Source: Morganella sibonii (lineage in GTDB: Bacteria > Pseudomonadota > Gammaproteobacteria > Enterobacterales > Enterobacteriaceae). From it: a stretch of 64,000 nt of DNA. The translations under genes were made by a program, and so were the position numbers. Positions 44,503-54,372 of this stretch are shown here, one piece after another. Within the stretch, counting starts at the first letter, position 1. The number at the start of each line of letters is the position of its first letter. The stretch lies in assembly GCF_040560245.1 (NCBI RefSeq), contig NZ_JAKMWP010000001.1. One strand, given 5' to 3'. The notes below the pieces were generated by a model. That model did no database searches. It was not told where the DNA came from and was given only the letters and a program-made list of their open reading frames with translations.

Positions 44503-47500
44503 TTACTGTGCCCGGACCCGTAATTCACTGTCTGACCGGTTATTTATCCCGGCAAGTGCATGAATATCCGCAGATTTAGGCTTGACGAGGATAAACCGCC
44601 CGGCCTGTTCTGTCCATTCTCTGAGAAGTGCGTCTGCTCTGGCGGAACCGGTCAGGCGGCGGTGATCTTCCAGCATGCCGCGCAGATGTTCCTGCAGAAC
44701 CGGCAGCCCGCTGATATCACGGGTTTCCGCCATTTCCGGGTTGACACGTCCGGCGGCGGTACCATCCTCATCATAGAGATAAGCAAATCCGCCGGTCATC
44801 CCGGCCGCGAAGTTAATCCCCGTTTTGCCGAGCACACAGACAATCCCGCCGGTCATATATTCACAGCCGTTATCACCGACACCTTCGACAACAGCCAGTG
44901 CACCGGAGTTACGGACAGCAAAGCGCTCTCCGGCGCGCCCTGCGGCATAGAACTTACCACCGGTGGCACCATACAGACAGGTATTGCCCGCAATCGTTGT
45001 GTTATGAGCGGCAAACGCAGAGCCGGGATGCGGATGCAGAACAATCTGCCCGCCCGCCATACCTTTACCGACATAGTCATTGGCATCTCCCGTCAGGGTC
45101 AGTTCAATCCCGGCAGCATTCCAGACGCCGAAACTCTGCCCGGCGGTGCCGGTGAAATGCAGTTTCAGCGGAGAGGCGGCGATCCCGCTGTTGCCGTACA
45201 GTTCCGCCACAAACCCTGATAGTGCGGCACCCACCGAACGGTCGGTATTGCGGATATCATAATAAAAGGCGCGGGATTGCTGTGTCTGCACACAGGTACG
45301 GGTATCTTCCAGAATGCGGCGGTTCAGTTCTCCCTTATCAAACGGCGGGTTGGTCTGAGAGCAGAACAGCGCCGCACCTTCATGGGGCACCGGTGATACC
45401 AGAAGATCGGACAGATCCAGTTTCTGCTGTCGTGCGGTGGTGCCTTCAATTCTGACCAGTAAATCCGTGCGGCCGATAAGATCGGTCAGTTTCCGCACCC
45501 CGAGCTGTGCCATCAGCTCACGCGTTTCCTGTGCAATAAAGCGGAAATAGTTCATTACCCGCTCCGGCAGGCCGTGATAGTGATCGCGGCGCAGCGTTTC
45601 ATCCTGGGTTGCCACGCCGGTGGCACAGTTATTCAGGTGGCAGATACGCAGATATTTACAGCCGAGCGCGACCATCGGTCCGGTGCCGAAACCAAAGCTT
45701 TCCGCCCCGAGGATAGCGGCTTTGATGATATCCAGCCCGGTTTTCAGCCCGCCGTCTGTCTGCAAGCGGATTTTATGGCGCAGACCATTGCTGACCAGTG
45801 CCTGCTGGGCTTCCGCCAGCCCCAGCTCCCACGGAGTACCAGCATATTTGACCGAGGTAAGCGGACTGGCACCGGTGCCGCCGTCATACCCCGAAATAGT
45901 GATGAAATCAGCGTAGGCCTTGGCCACCCCGGTGGCAATCGTGCCGACGCCCGGTTCAGAAACCAGTTTGACGGAAATCAGTGCGTCCGGATTCACCTGT
46001 TTGAGATCGAAAATCAGCTGAGCCAGATCTTCGATAGAGTAAATATCATGGTGCGGCGGCGGGGAAATCAGGGTGACGCCGGGCACGGAATAGCGCAGTG
46101 AGGCGATATACGGCGTGACTTTATCACCCGGTAACTGACCGCCTTCGCCGGGTTTCGCGCCTTGTGCCACTTTGATCTGGATAACCCGCGCACTGCGCAG
46201 ATAACCCGGCGTGACACCAAAACGCCCGGAGGCGACCTGTTTGATTTTGGAGTTTTTTTCTGTGCCGAAGCGTGCCGGGTCTTCGCCGCCTTCGCCGGAA
46301 TTAGAACTGCCGCCGAGCCGGTTCATGGCGATGGCCAGTGCTTCATGGGCTTCCGGGCTGAGTGCGCCGATCGACATGGCGGCGGTATCAAAGCGGGTAA
46401 ACAGGGATTCAGCAGATTCTGTCTCATCAATACTGATAGTCTGTGTATCGGTGCGCAGTGCCAGCAAATCGCGCAGCATGGCGGCCGGGCGGCCGTTTAC
46501 CAGCGCAGCATAGTGCTGATAATCCGCATAATTGCCGCTGTGAACTGCTTTCTGCAATGTTGCGATCACATCCGGGTTATAAGCGTGATACTCACTGTTA
46601 TGGATGTATTTCAGCAGACCGCCGGGGTCGAGCGGTTTGCGCGGCAGCCAGGCGAGGCGTGACAGGTTATGCAGATCCTGCTGGAAATCACTGAAATCCG
46701 CACCACCGATCCGGTTCGGCACACCCCGGAAACAGAGCTCGGCCACAGAATCACTCAGGCCGACCGCTTCAAACAGTTTGGCGCAGCGGTATGAGGAAAC
46801 GGCGGAGATCCCCATTTTGGACATGATTTTATACAGTCCCTTGTTGATGCCGTTGCGATAGTTGAGTAACACCTGTGCCGGTGAATGGGTGAGGACGTTA
46901 TCGCTGCACAGTTTCAGCAGGGATTCACAGGCGAGATAAGGATAGATGGCGGTAGCACCGAACCCGAGCAGCACGGCAAAATGGTGCGGATCACGGGCAC
47001 CGGCGGTTTCAGCAATAATATTGGCATCACAGCGCAGGCTGCGGCTGACCAGGCGCTGCTGTACCGCACCAACAGCCATCGGCGCAGGGATCGGCAGGGT
47101 GTCCGGGGCAATCTGCCGGTCACTCAGTACCACCAGAACCGCGCCGCCGCGGACGGCAGCTTCCGCGTTATCGCACAGAGTGCGGATCGCCTGCTCCAGC
47201 GTGGTTTCCCGCGGATAAAAACAGAGTGACAGATGTTCCGCACGGTAATAATCCGGATCGCGGCTCAGCAGTTGTTCAAAATCCGTGTGCATCAGTACCG
47301 GGGAAGCCATACTCAGCCGGTGCGCCTGACCTTCCGCTTCGCAGAAGACATTCATTTCCCGGCCGATACTGGTGGCGAGCGACATAACATGGGCTTCACG
47401 CAGCGGATCGACAGGCGGATTGGTTACCTGGGCAAACTGCTGACGGAAATAATCATAAATCAGACGCGGGCGGGCGGAGAGTACCGCAAACGGGGTATCG

Positions 47501-48960
47501 TCTCCCATCGATCCCACCGCTTCCTGGCCGTTTTCTCCCAGCACCCGCAATACCTGCTCCAGCTCTTCGAGGGTATAACCAAATTGTTTCTGATAAACAG
47601 CCAGCGTTGCATCATCCAGCGCACGCTGCGGCGGTGTTTCATTCATCAGATCCTGATACGGCGTGAGCCGTACAACATTTTTTTCCAGCCAGGCTTTATA
47701 GGGATGACGGGTTTTGAGATCGTTATCTGTCTCGCGGGTATGAAGAATGCGGCCTTCCTGTGTATCAATCACCAGCAATTCACCCGGGCCGACACGGCCT
47801 TTTTCTGTGACCTCATCCGGCTGATAATCCCAGATACCGATTTCGGAGGCACAGGTGATCAGTTTATCCGTGGTGATAACATAGCGGGCAGGGCGCAGGC
47901 CGTTACGGTCAAGGTTACAGGCGGCATAGCGGCCGTCAGAGATAACAATACCGGCCGGCCCGTCCCACGGCTCCATATGCATAGAGTTAAAATCAAAAAA
48001 GGCGCGCAGATCGTCATCCATATCCGGATGATTCTGCCAGGCAGGCGGCACCAGCAAACGCATGGCACGCACCAGATCCATCCCGCCGTTGAGAAACAGT
48101 TCCAGCATATTATCCAGCGAACTGGAATCAGAGCCGGTTTCATTAACAAACGGGGCGGCGGTGATAAGATCCGGGATCAGCGGCGTGCGGAATTTATAAG
48201 CGCGTGCACGTGCCCATTCGCGGTTACCGGTGATGGTATTGATTTCGCCGTTGTGGGCGAGATAGCGGAACGGCTGTGCCAGCGGCCAGCGCGGAACGGT
48301 ATTGGTGGAAAAGCGCTGGTGGAACAGACAGATGGCGGATTCCATTCTTAAATCGGCCAGATCCGGATAAAAGCGCGGCAGATCGGCGGCCATACACAGA
48401 CCTTTATAAATCGTCACCAGGTTGGACAGGCTGCAGACATAAAAATCCGGGTCGCTGATGCGCTTTTCAATGCGGCGGCGTGCCATAAACAGACGGCGTT
48501 CCAGATCCCGTGCCCGCCACCCGGCCGGTGCATTGATAAAAACCTGTTCAATCTGCGGCATACCGGCGAGGGCGATCTCACCGAGAATCTCCGGTCTGAC
48601 CGGCACTTTGCGCCATCCGGCGATAAACAGGGTTTCGTCAGCCAGCTCTTCTTCGATGATAGCGCGGCAGCTTTGTGCAATTGCCGGGTCCTGGCTGAGA
48701 AACAGCATGCCGACCGCATAATTGCGCGCAAGCCGCCATTCATTCTCTTCAGCAATCATCTGAAAGAAACGATCGGGTTTTTGTAATAATAAACCGCAGC
48801 CGTCGCCGGTTTTGCCGTCGGCGAGAATCGCACCGCGATGCTGCATCCGCGCCAATCCGCTGATAGCGGTACGCACGACTTTATGGCTGGGTTGTCCTTC
48901 GAGGTGGGCAATCAGGCCGAAACCGCAGTTGTCCTTATCCTGTGACGGGTTATAAAGCAT
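44503..48960 (-). CDS. gltB: Glutamate synthase large subunit GltB
   Basis: GltB makes two glutamates from glutamine and 2-oxoglutarate. From ATG 48960 the 1485-residue product begins MLYNPSQDKDNCGFG; C12 would become the N-terminal nucleophile of the glutaminase domain after propeptide removal. AAGGGG stands six bases before this ATG, so I prefer it to the ATG at 48978. Later come the central and FMN domains (GGTGASPLTSVKYAG), the [3Fe-4S] cysteines around CKYLRICHLNNC, and the C-terminal glycine-rich helix (NTCLYGATGGKFYAAGRAGERF). Confidence 0.97.
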   Translation of the reverse strand: MLYNPSQDKDNCGFGLIAHLEGQPSHKVVRTAISGLARMQHRGAILADGKTGDGCGLLLQKPDRFFQMIAEENEWRLARNYAVGMLFLSQDPAIAQSCRAIIEEELADETLFIAGWRKVPVRPEILGEIALAGMPQIEQVFINAPAGWRARDLERRLFMARRRIEKRISDPDFYVCSLSNLVTIYKGLCMAADLPRFYPDLADLRMESAICLFHQRFSTNTVPRWPLAQPFRYLAHNGEINTITGNREWARARAYKFRTPLIPDLITAAPFVNETGSDSSSLDNMLELFLNGGMDLVRAMRLLVPPAWQNHPDMDDDLRAFFDFNSMHMEPWDGPAGIVISDGRYAACNLDRNGLRPARYVITTDKLITCASEIGIWDYQPDEVTEKGRVGPGELLVIDTQEGRILHTRETDNDLKTRHPYKAWLEKNVVRLTPYQDLMNETPPQRALDDATLAVYQKQFGYTLEELEQVLRVLGENGQEAVGSMGDDTPFAVLSARPRLIYDYFRQQFAQVTNPPVDPLREAHVMSLATSIGREMNVFCEAEGQAHRLSMASPVLMHTDFEQLLSRDPDYYRAEHLSLCFYPRETTLEQAIRTLCDNAEAAVRGGAVLVVLSDRQIAPDTLPIPAPMAVGAVQQRLVSRSLRCDANIIAETAGARDPHHFAVLLGFGATAIYPYLACESLLKLCSDNVLTHSPAQVLLNYRNGINKGLYKIMSKMGISAVSSYRCAKLFEAVGLSDSVAELCFRGVPNRIGGADFSDFQQDLHNLSRLAWLPRKPLDPGGLLKYIHNSEYHAYNPDVIATLQKAVHSGNYADYQHYAALVNGRPAAMLRDLLALRTDTQTISIDETESAESLFTRFDTAAMSIGALSPEAHEALAIAMNRLGGSSNSGEGGEDPARFGTEKNSKIKQVASGRFGVTPGYLRSARVIQIKVAQGAKPGEGGQLPGDKVTPYIASLRYSVPGVTLISPPPHHDIYSIEDLAQLIFDLKQVNPDALISVKLVSEPGVGTIATGVAKAYADFITISGYDGGTGASPLTSVKYAGTPWELGLAEAQQALVSNGLRHKIRLQTDGGLKTGLDIIKAAILGAESFGFGTGPMVALGCKYLRICHLNNCATGVATQDETLRRDHYHGLPERVMNYFRFIAQETRELMAQLGVRKLTDLIGRTDLLVRIEGTTARQQKLDLSDLLVSPVPHEGAALFCSQTNPPFDKGELNRRILEDTRTCVQTQQSRAFYYDIRNTDRSVGAALSGFVAELYGNSGIAASPLKLHFTGTAGQSFGVWNAAGIELTLTGDANDYVGKGMAGGQIVLHPHPGSAFAAHNTTIAGNTCLYGATGGKFYAAGRAGERFAVRNSGALAVVEGVGDNGCEYMTGGIVCVLGKTGINFAAGMTGGFAYLYDEDGTAAGRVNPEMAETRDISGLPVLQEHLRGMLEDHRRLTGSARADALLREWTEQAGRFILVKPKSADIHALAGINNRSDSELRVRAQ

Positions 48961-49600
48961 ATGTGGCCCCTTTTGCATGTCTCACATTACGCCGCATTCC
49001 TGCGGCAAAGCTGTTTCCGGGCCTCAGTCAGCCCTGCTGACGACAGATATCTCAGCAAAGGGTATTGTGATGTGTGTTTGTGCCGCGACCGGCGAGCGTA
49101 TAATTATTATATCGGTGCTGACCACAGGTGATCCGGAACGTCATTTTCAACTTACCGGGAAATACTGTGGCGGTCAAATATCAGGGATTGGCAGTGTGCG
49201 GACGGGTTTTTTGCGATAATTTAATGAAAAAAAACTATTTTCAGGATTTTAAACCGCTGTTTGCGCAGCGGGACAGTCAATTTTTTGTGTGATGCACATC
49301 ACTGTTTTTTGCGGGTTATTACCGCGCAGTGCGGGCATTTTTATTTATAACCTGATTTTATCTGCTTTGTTTCTGCTAATTTGCAGATAAATGTCGTGTT
49401 TTAAATTTTATTCAGATAAAAAAACAGCAACGGGGTGTTATCCGGCCATATTATCCGGCAGAGGATACATATAGCTCCGGTTAATTTGATTTTTTAATTA
49501 ATCCGCTATGATGAGTGCAGGAAACAATCATCGCCGGAAACGCGGTGATCCGCCAAATTTACGTTATGATACTAACCCTTATTCAGCGGGTGGAGCAGGT
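48961..49600. promoter_or_regulatory. Divergent gltB / arcB control region
   Basis: About 640 bases separate the two starts, with no convincing gene; a short plus-strand frame at 48977-49219 lacks a ribosome-binding site and homology. The middle is AT-rich. It contains a CRP-like site at 49288-49303 and a perfect 8-bp inverted repeat TTATCTGC (49358-49365) / GCAGATAA (49383-49390). In E. coli gltBDF is controlled by Lrp, IHF, CRP and ArgR, which suits a long upstream region. The frame of arcB stays open to 49508 but without homology. Confidence 0.5.
49288..49303. promoter_or_regulatory. Probable CRP-binding site
   Basis: TGTGATGCACATCACT matches the CRP consensus TGTGA-N6-TCACA in nine of ten positions. 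It lies between the divergent gltB and arcB, over 300 bases from either start codon. CRP control of gltBDF is established in E. coli. Confidence 0.6.
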
Positions 49601-51934
49601 ATGAAATTGCTACGCGGTTTAGCACAATATTATGTTGATTTACTGATGAAACTGGGACTGGTCCGGTTTTCGTTATTACTGGCATCGGGACTGGTGGTGC
49701 TGGCGATGGTGGTACAGATTGCTGTCACCATGCTGCTTCAGGGGGAAGTGCAGAGTATCGACCTGGTCCGTTCCGTTTTCTTCGGTCTGCTGATCACGCC
49801 GTGGGCGGTCTATTTTATGTCTGTTGTGGTTGAGCAGCTGGAAGAATCCCGGCAGCGTCTGTCCGGACTGGTCAGTAAACTGGAAGTGATGCGTAAACGG
49901 GACCTGGAGCTCAACGAACAGCTGAAAGAGAATATTACCCAGCTGAATCAGGAAATCAGTGAGCGCGAGAAAGTGGAGGATGAGCAGGTCATTCTGCTGG
50001 AAAAGCTGAAGAAAGAGATCAGCCGCCGCGAACAAACCCAGCTTGAATTTGAGCAGCAATCTGTCCTGCTGCGCTCCTTCCTCGACGCATCACCTGATCT
50101 GGTCTATTACCGCAATGAAAAAAATGAATTTTCCGGTTGTAACCGCGCGATGGAGCTGCTCACCGGCCGCAGTGAAAAACTGCTGCGCGGCCTGACCCCG
50201 CGTGATATTTATGAGCCTGAAATTGCCGATAAGGTAATGGAAACCGACGAAAAAGTATTCCGCCATAATGTCTCTCTCACCTATGAGCAGTGGCTGGTGT
50301 ATCCGGACGGGCGCAAAGCCTGCTTTGAACTGCGTAAAGTGCCGTTTTATGACAGTGTCGGCAAACGCCACGGTCTGATGGGCTTCGGCCGGGATATCAC
50401 CGAGCGTAAGCGCTATCAGGAGGCGATTGAAAACGCCAGCCGTGAGAAAACCACCTTTATCTCCACCATCAGCCATGAACTGCGCACACCGCTGAACGGG
50501 ATTGTCGGACTGAGCCGTATTCTGCTGGATACCGATCTCAATACGGAACAGGAAAATTACCTGAAAACCATTCACGTCAGCGCCGTAACGCTCGGCAATA
50601 TCTTTAACGACGTGATTGAGATGGACAAACTGGAGCGGCGCAATGTCCGCCTCGATACCCAGCCGGTTAATTTCACCGAATTTATCTCTGATCTGGAAAA
50701 CCTGTCCGGCCTGCTGGTACAGCCGAAGGGGCTGCAATTTACCCTTGATCTGATCCAGCCGGTACCGTCGGTGATTATGACTGACGGCACCCGCCTGCGT
50801 CAGATTCTGTGGAATCTTATCGGCAACGGCGTGAAATTTACCCGTGAGGGCGGCATTACGGTGAAAGTGTGGCGTGAAGCCAACGATATGCTCTGCTTTG
50901 AGGTGCGGGACTCCGGTATCGGAATTCCGAAAGATGAGCTGGAAAAAATCTTTGCCATGTATTACCAGGTGACGGACAGTGCGGGCGGGCGCCCGGCCAC
51001 CGGTACCGGTATCGGTCTGGCGGTCTCCCGTCGTCTGGCGCAGGCGATGGGCGGTGATATCGTTGTCACCAGTGAGCCGGGCAAAGGCTCCTGCTTTACG
51101 CTGTCGGTCTGCGCGCCTGCGCAGGATGCACCGGAAGAGGAAGAGGATGACGGCCTGCTGCTGCCTGCCCTGAATATCCTGCTGGTGGAGGATATTGAGC
51201 TGAATGTGGTGGTGGCGCGTTCTGTTCTGGAAAAACTGGGTAATACGGTGGATGTCGCGATGAACGGCCGTGATGCGCTTGCGATGTTCTCGCCGGAGGA
51301 ATACGACCTTGTGCTGCTGGATATTCAGCTGCCGGATATGAGCGGGCTGGATATCGCCCGTGAACTGCATCAGCGCTACCAGCCGGATGATTTACCGCCA
51401 CTGGTGGCACTGACCGCCAACGTGCTGAAGGATAAAAAAGAGTATCTGGACGCCGGCATGAATGATGTGCTGAGCAAACCGCTCGCTGTGGGCGCTCTGA
51501 CGCAGATGATAGCGAAATTCTGGGGTGATGGCAGTGAGTCATTGCCTGCGGAGGAAAACAGCACAGCGGCGTCTGAGGACGTGTATACGCAGTCACTGGA
51601 TCTGGAGATGCTGAATCAGTATATCGAACTGGTGGGACCGAAACTGATTGAAGACAGCCTGGATGTGTTTGAAAAAATGATGCCGGGCTATCTGGCGATC
51701 CTGAATTCCAATATGGTGGCAAAAGATCGCAAAGGCATCGCGGAAGAAGGACACAAAATCAAAGGTGCGGCCGGGTCTGTCGGGCTTATCCATCTGCGGC
51801 AGGTTGCGCAGCAGATTCAGTCACCGGATTTACCGGCATGGGATGACAACGTGCAGGAATGGGTCGATGAACTGAATCACGATTGGGAAAGTCAGGTGGG
51901 GATTTTAAGAAACTGGCTGGCAAACCGCAGGTAA
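49601..51934 (+). CDS. arcB: Aerobic respiration control sensor kinase ArcB
   Basis: ArcB is the tripartite membrane kinase that responds to quinone redox state and phosphorylates ArcA. The 777-residue product has two N-terminal membrane helices (about 20-46 and 58-77), a coiled coil, a PAS domain with redox cysteines C180 and C241 at E. coli positions, the kinase histidine H292 (SHELRTP), receiver D574 (LLDIQLP) and Hpt histidine H718 (EEGHKIKGAAGS). ATG 49601 follows GGAG. Its stop overlaps the 3' end of arcZ on the other strand. Confidence 0.97.
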   Translation: MKLLRGLAQYYVDLLMKLGLVRFSLLLASGLVVLAMVVQIAVTMLLQGEVQSIDLVRSVFFGLLITPWAVYFMSVVVEQLEESRQRLSGLVSKLEVMRKRDLELNEQLKENITQLNQEISEREKVEDEQVILLEKLKKEISRREQTQLEFEQQSVLLRSFLDASPDLVYYRNEKNEFSGCNRAMELLTGRSEKLLRGLTPRDIYEPEIADKVMETDEKVFRHNVSLTYEQWLVYPDGRKACFELRKVPFYDSVGKRHGLMGFGRDITERKRYQEAIENASREKTTFISTISHELRTPLNGIVGLSRILLDTDLNTEQENYLKTIHVSAVTLGNIFNDVIEMDKLERRNVRLDTQPVNFTEFISDLENLSGLLVQPKGLQFTLDLIQPVPSVIMTDGTRLRQILWNLIGNGVKFTREGGITVKVWREANDMLCFEVRDSGIGIPKDELEKIFAMYYQVTDSAGGRPATGTGIGLAVSRRLAQAMGGDIVVTSEPGKGSCFTLSVCAPAQDAPEEEEDDGLLLPALNILLVEDIELNVVVARSVLEKLGNTVDVAMNGRDALAMFSPEEYDLVLLDIQLPDMSGLDIARELHQRYQPDDLPPLVALTANVLKDKKEYLDAGMNDVLSKPLAVGALTQMIAKFWGDGSESLPAEENSTAASEDVYTQSLDLEMLNQYIELVGPKLIEDSLDVFEKMMPGYLAILNSNMVAKDRKGIAEEGHKIKGAAGSVGLIHLRQVAQQIQSPDLPAWDDNVQEWVDELNHDWESQVGILRNWLANRR

Positions 51935-52043
51935 AAAATAACCCCAACCGAGGTTGGGGTGCGCGAATACTGCGCCAACACCAGGGAAACTGGTTCACCC
52001 GCGACAACTATTTATCGTTATTTAGGCGAGTGATGAAATAGGC
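51933..52043 (-). ncRNA. arcZ: Hfq-dependent small RNA ArcZ
   Basis: ArcZ is an Hfq-bound sRNA that activates rpoS translation and represses flhDC and others; in E. coli ArcA represses it. Read on the minus strand, the 3' half contains the core CCTGGTGTTGGCGC (at 51970-51985) followed by AGTATTCGCGCACCCC, identical in recall to E. coli. It ends in the terminator AACCCCAACC/GGTTGGGGT and a T-run over the arcB stop codon. The 5' half is diverged. A -10 box TATGAT on the minus strand at 52050-52055 puts the start near 52043. The location beside arcB is also conserved. Confidence 0.92.
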
Positions 52044-52175
52044 TCTTACATCATACAGGCTTCAACATAGCAAAGATAAGTATTTTTGTTACAAGATTCA
52101 TTAAAAACTGTGATGAAGATTGGTGTTTGCACCTCTAAAGGGTTAAGCATTAACCTACTACAAAAGGAGTCAGAT

Positions 52176-52826
52176 ATGAAATCTGTTGGTATCGTTTTAA
52201 GCGGATGCGGTGTTTTCGACGGCAGTGAAATCCATGAATCCATTCTTTCGCTGCTCAGTTTAACCCAATCCGGTGCGCAGGTGTATTTTTTTGCACCGGA
52301 TGAACCTCAACGCACTGTTATCAATCACCTTTCCGGTGAGGAAAAATCAGAGAAACGCAATATGCTGGAAGAGTCGGCGCGGATTTCCCGCGGGCAAATC
52401 CGTCCGCTGTCAGAAGCGGATGCGTCACAGCTGGATGCGCTGATTGTTCCGGGCGGTTTTGGTGCGGCAAAAAATCTGTGTGATTTTGCAGAGAAAGGCG
52501 CTGCTTGTGAGATCAATAAGTATTTTTTATCATTGTCACGTGAAATGTTGTCTCAGGGCAAACCGATGGGATTTATATGCATTGCACCGGTAATGATCCC
52601 GAAAATCGTTAATTCATCAGTTCAGCTTACGATTGGTAATGATTCTGATACGGCGGCAGCAATTGCGGAAATGGGCGGGGTGCATGTCAACTGTACAGTG
52701 GATAATATCGTCGTAGATGAAACGCATAAAATCGTGACGACCCCTGCTTATATGCTGGCTGAGAATATTGCACAGGCGCAGATCGGAATTGATAAACTGG
52801 TGAAGAAAGTACTTGGAATGGCCTGA
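52176..52826 (+). CDS. elbB: Glyoxalase ElbB
   Basis: ElbB is a DJ-1/PfpI-superfamily protein with weak glyoxalase activity in E. coli. The 216-residue product has the GCGVFDGSEIHES start, the PGGFGAAKNLCDFA loop and the nucleophile-elbow cysteine in MGFICIAPVMIPK. ATG 52176 follows AAAGGAG; the frame is open back to 52086 without homology. The arcB-arcZ-elbB-mtgA order matches E. coli. Confidence 0.96.
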   Translation: MKSVGIVLSGCGVFDGSEIHESILSLLSLTQSGAQVYFFAPDEPQRTVINHLSGEEKSEKRNMLEESARISRGQIRPLSEADASQLDALIVPGGFGAAKNLCDFAEKGAACEINKYFLSLSREMLSQGKPMGFICIAPVMIPKIVNSSVQLTIGNDSDTAAAIAEMGGVHVNCTVDNIVVDETHKIVTTPAYMLAENIAQAQIGIDKLVKKVLGMA

Positions 52827-52844
52827 TAAAGAATGAGGGAAATG

Positions 52845-53555
52845 ATGGGGAGGATATTGCGATTTCTGCGGAAAATAGTTGTTTTTGTTATGTTGTTATG
52901 GGTAACAATGATAATTTTGTTCGCATTCCTCCCTGTTCCTTATTCCATGGTAATGCTGGAAAGACAGCTTTCGGCATGGTCAACATTCAATTTTTCTTAT
53001 GTCGCCCGCAGTACATGGGTCAGCGGAGACGATATTTCACCGCGGATGAAGCTGGCGGTGATTGCATCCGAAGATCAGAATTTCCCTGTTCATCATGGTT
53101 TTGATTTCGGCGCTATCTCCGATGCGCTCTCAAAAAGCAGTAAGAAAGGCCGTACCGCACGCGGGGCATCCACACTGACCCAGCAGACGGTTAAGAATCT
53201 GTTCCTGTGGGACGGGCGCAGCTGGGTGCGTAAAGGGCTGGAAACGCTGCTGACGCCCGGTGTTGAGCTGGTCTGGTCAAAGTCACGTATTCTGACGGTC
53301 TATCTTAATATTGCGGAATTCGGGCCGGGCATTTTCGGTGCGGAAGCGGCGGCACAGCACTTTTTCGGTAAAAGCGCCAAAAATCTGACGGCTGCGGAAG
53401 CTGCATTACTGGCTGCTGTGCTGCCGAATCCTCACCGCCTGCATGCGGATAAACCTTCGGCGTATCTTCGTCAGCGCCAGCAATGGATACTGCATCAAAT
53501 GCAGTTACTGGGGGGAACAGAGTTCCTGAAGAAAAATAACCTGGATGATAATTAA
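52845..53555 (+). CDS. mtgA: Monofunctional peptidoglycan glycosyltransferase MtgA
   Basis: MtgA polymerises lipid II into glycan strands at the division site. The 236-residue product has an N-terminal membrane anchor and the GT51 motifs EDQNFPVHHGFD (catalytic Glu), RGASTLTQQTVKNLFLW and YLNIAEFG, with no transpeptidase domain. GAGG six bases upstream supports ATG 52845; ATG 52833 would add four residues. It starts shortly after elbB. Confidence 0.95.
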   Translation: MGRILRFLRKIVVFVMLLWVTMIILFAFLPVPYSMVMLERQLSAWSTFNFSYVARSTWVSGDDISPRMKLAVIASEDQNFPVHHGFDFGAISDALSKSSKKGRTARGASTLTQQTVKNLFLWDGRSWVRKGLETLLTPGVELVWSKSRILTVYLNIAEFGPGIFGAEAAAQHFFGKSAKNLTAAEAALLAAVLPNPHRLHADKPSAYLRQRQQWILHQMQLLGGTEFLKKNNLDDN

Positions 53556-53740
53556 TCCGGGTATAATGAATTTATCTTATTGATTTGTTTTTATAAAAAT
53601 CACAAGCAATTATGATTGTGAGTATCATCCGGGTTTTTCGCTATATTATTCTGATGATTTGTTATTTATTGATATATACTGAATTTTATCCGTTATCCGG
53701 GCGAATGAGCGGATACCGGGCGGCCTGAAAGGCCATAAAA

Positions 53741-53763
53741 AAACCTGACATTAAGTCAGGTTT
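53741..53763 (-). terminator. Terminator after dolP
   Basis: AAACCTGAC (53741-53749) and GTCAGGTTT (53755-53763) form a perfect 9-bp stem, followed on the minus strand by a T-run. It lies in the 235-base gap between mtgA and dolP, which is otherwise AT-rich and empty. Confidence 0.85.
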
Positions 53764-53790
53764 CTTATCGGTTTCCGAAAGCGGGCGGAA

Positions 53791-54363
53791 TTAATTCAGC
53801 CAGGTAAAGGCTGTGGTGACTTTTTTGGCACCATCCGTTTCACTGGCAACTTTTGCTGCTGCCGCCCCTTCCTGGCGGGTAACCACCCCTAACAGGAAAA
53901 TCTCGCCATTTTCAGTGATCACTTTGATATTGGCAGATTTTACCGCATCACTGGTCAGCAGTTTGGAGCGGACTTTGGTGGTGATCCAGGCATCTTTCGA
54001 TGCGGTACCTAAATCAATCGGCTCGCCCTGACGTACTTCGTTATACACCAGTTCAGTACCATCCACTTTAGCGGCAATCTCTTTTGCCCGCCGTGCCAGA
54101 GAGAGATCCGCTGACTGACCAATCAGCAGAACTTTTCCCTGATAAGCCACCGGAACAATCCGCTGCTGTTTGATATCTTTATCCTTATTGAGCTGGCCGC
54201 TGACACGTGCTTCGAGTGTTCCGTCATCGACCTGTGTGCCGACAGAACGGGGGTCTGTGGCGGCTTTGGTTGCCACAGCCGCAGACCCGACAAGTGCTGC
54301 ACCGATACATCCCTGTAACAGTAGTGCGCTGCAGATAAGTGCTGCCACTGGCACAATTCTCAT
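53791..54363 (-). CDS. dolP: Outer-membrane division-site lipoprotein DolP
   Basis: DolP (YraP) is an outer-membrane lipoprotein that binds anionic phospholipid at the division site and supports envelope integrity and the BAM complex. The 190-residue product has a lipoprotein signal with lipobox LLQGC (C19), then two BON domains (about 45-115 and 125-190). It follows diaA by nine bases. Confidence 0.96.
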   Translation of the reverse strand: MRIVPVAALICSALLLQGCIGAALVGSAAVATKAATDPRSVGTQVDDGTLEARVSGQLNKDKDIKQQRIVPVAYQGKVLLIGQSADLSLARRAKEIAAKVDGTELVYNEVRQGEPIDLGTASKDAWITTKVRSKLLTSDAVKSANIKVITENGEIFLLGVVTRQEGAAAAKVASETDGAKKVTTAFTWLN

Positions 54364-54372
54364 AATATCTCC

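Noticed and set aside
48977..49219. 80-residue plus-strand frame upstream of arcB
   Set aside because: No ribosome-binding site, no recognisable motif, and it runs through the gltB promoter region; treated as chance.
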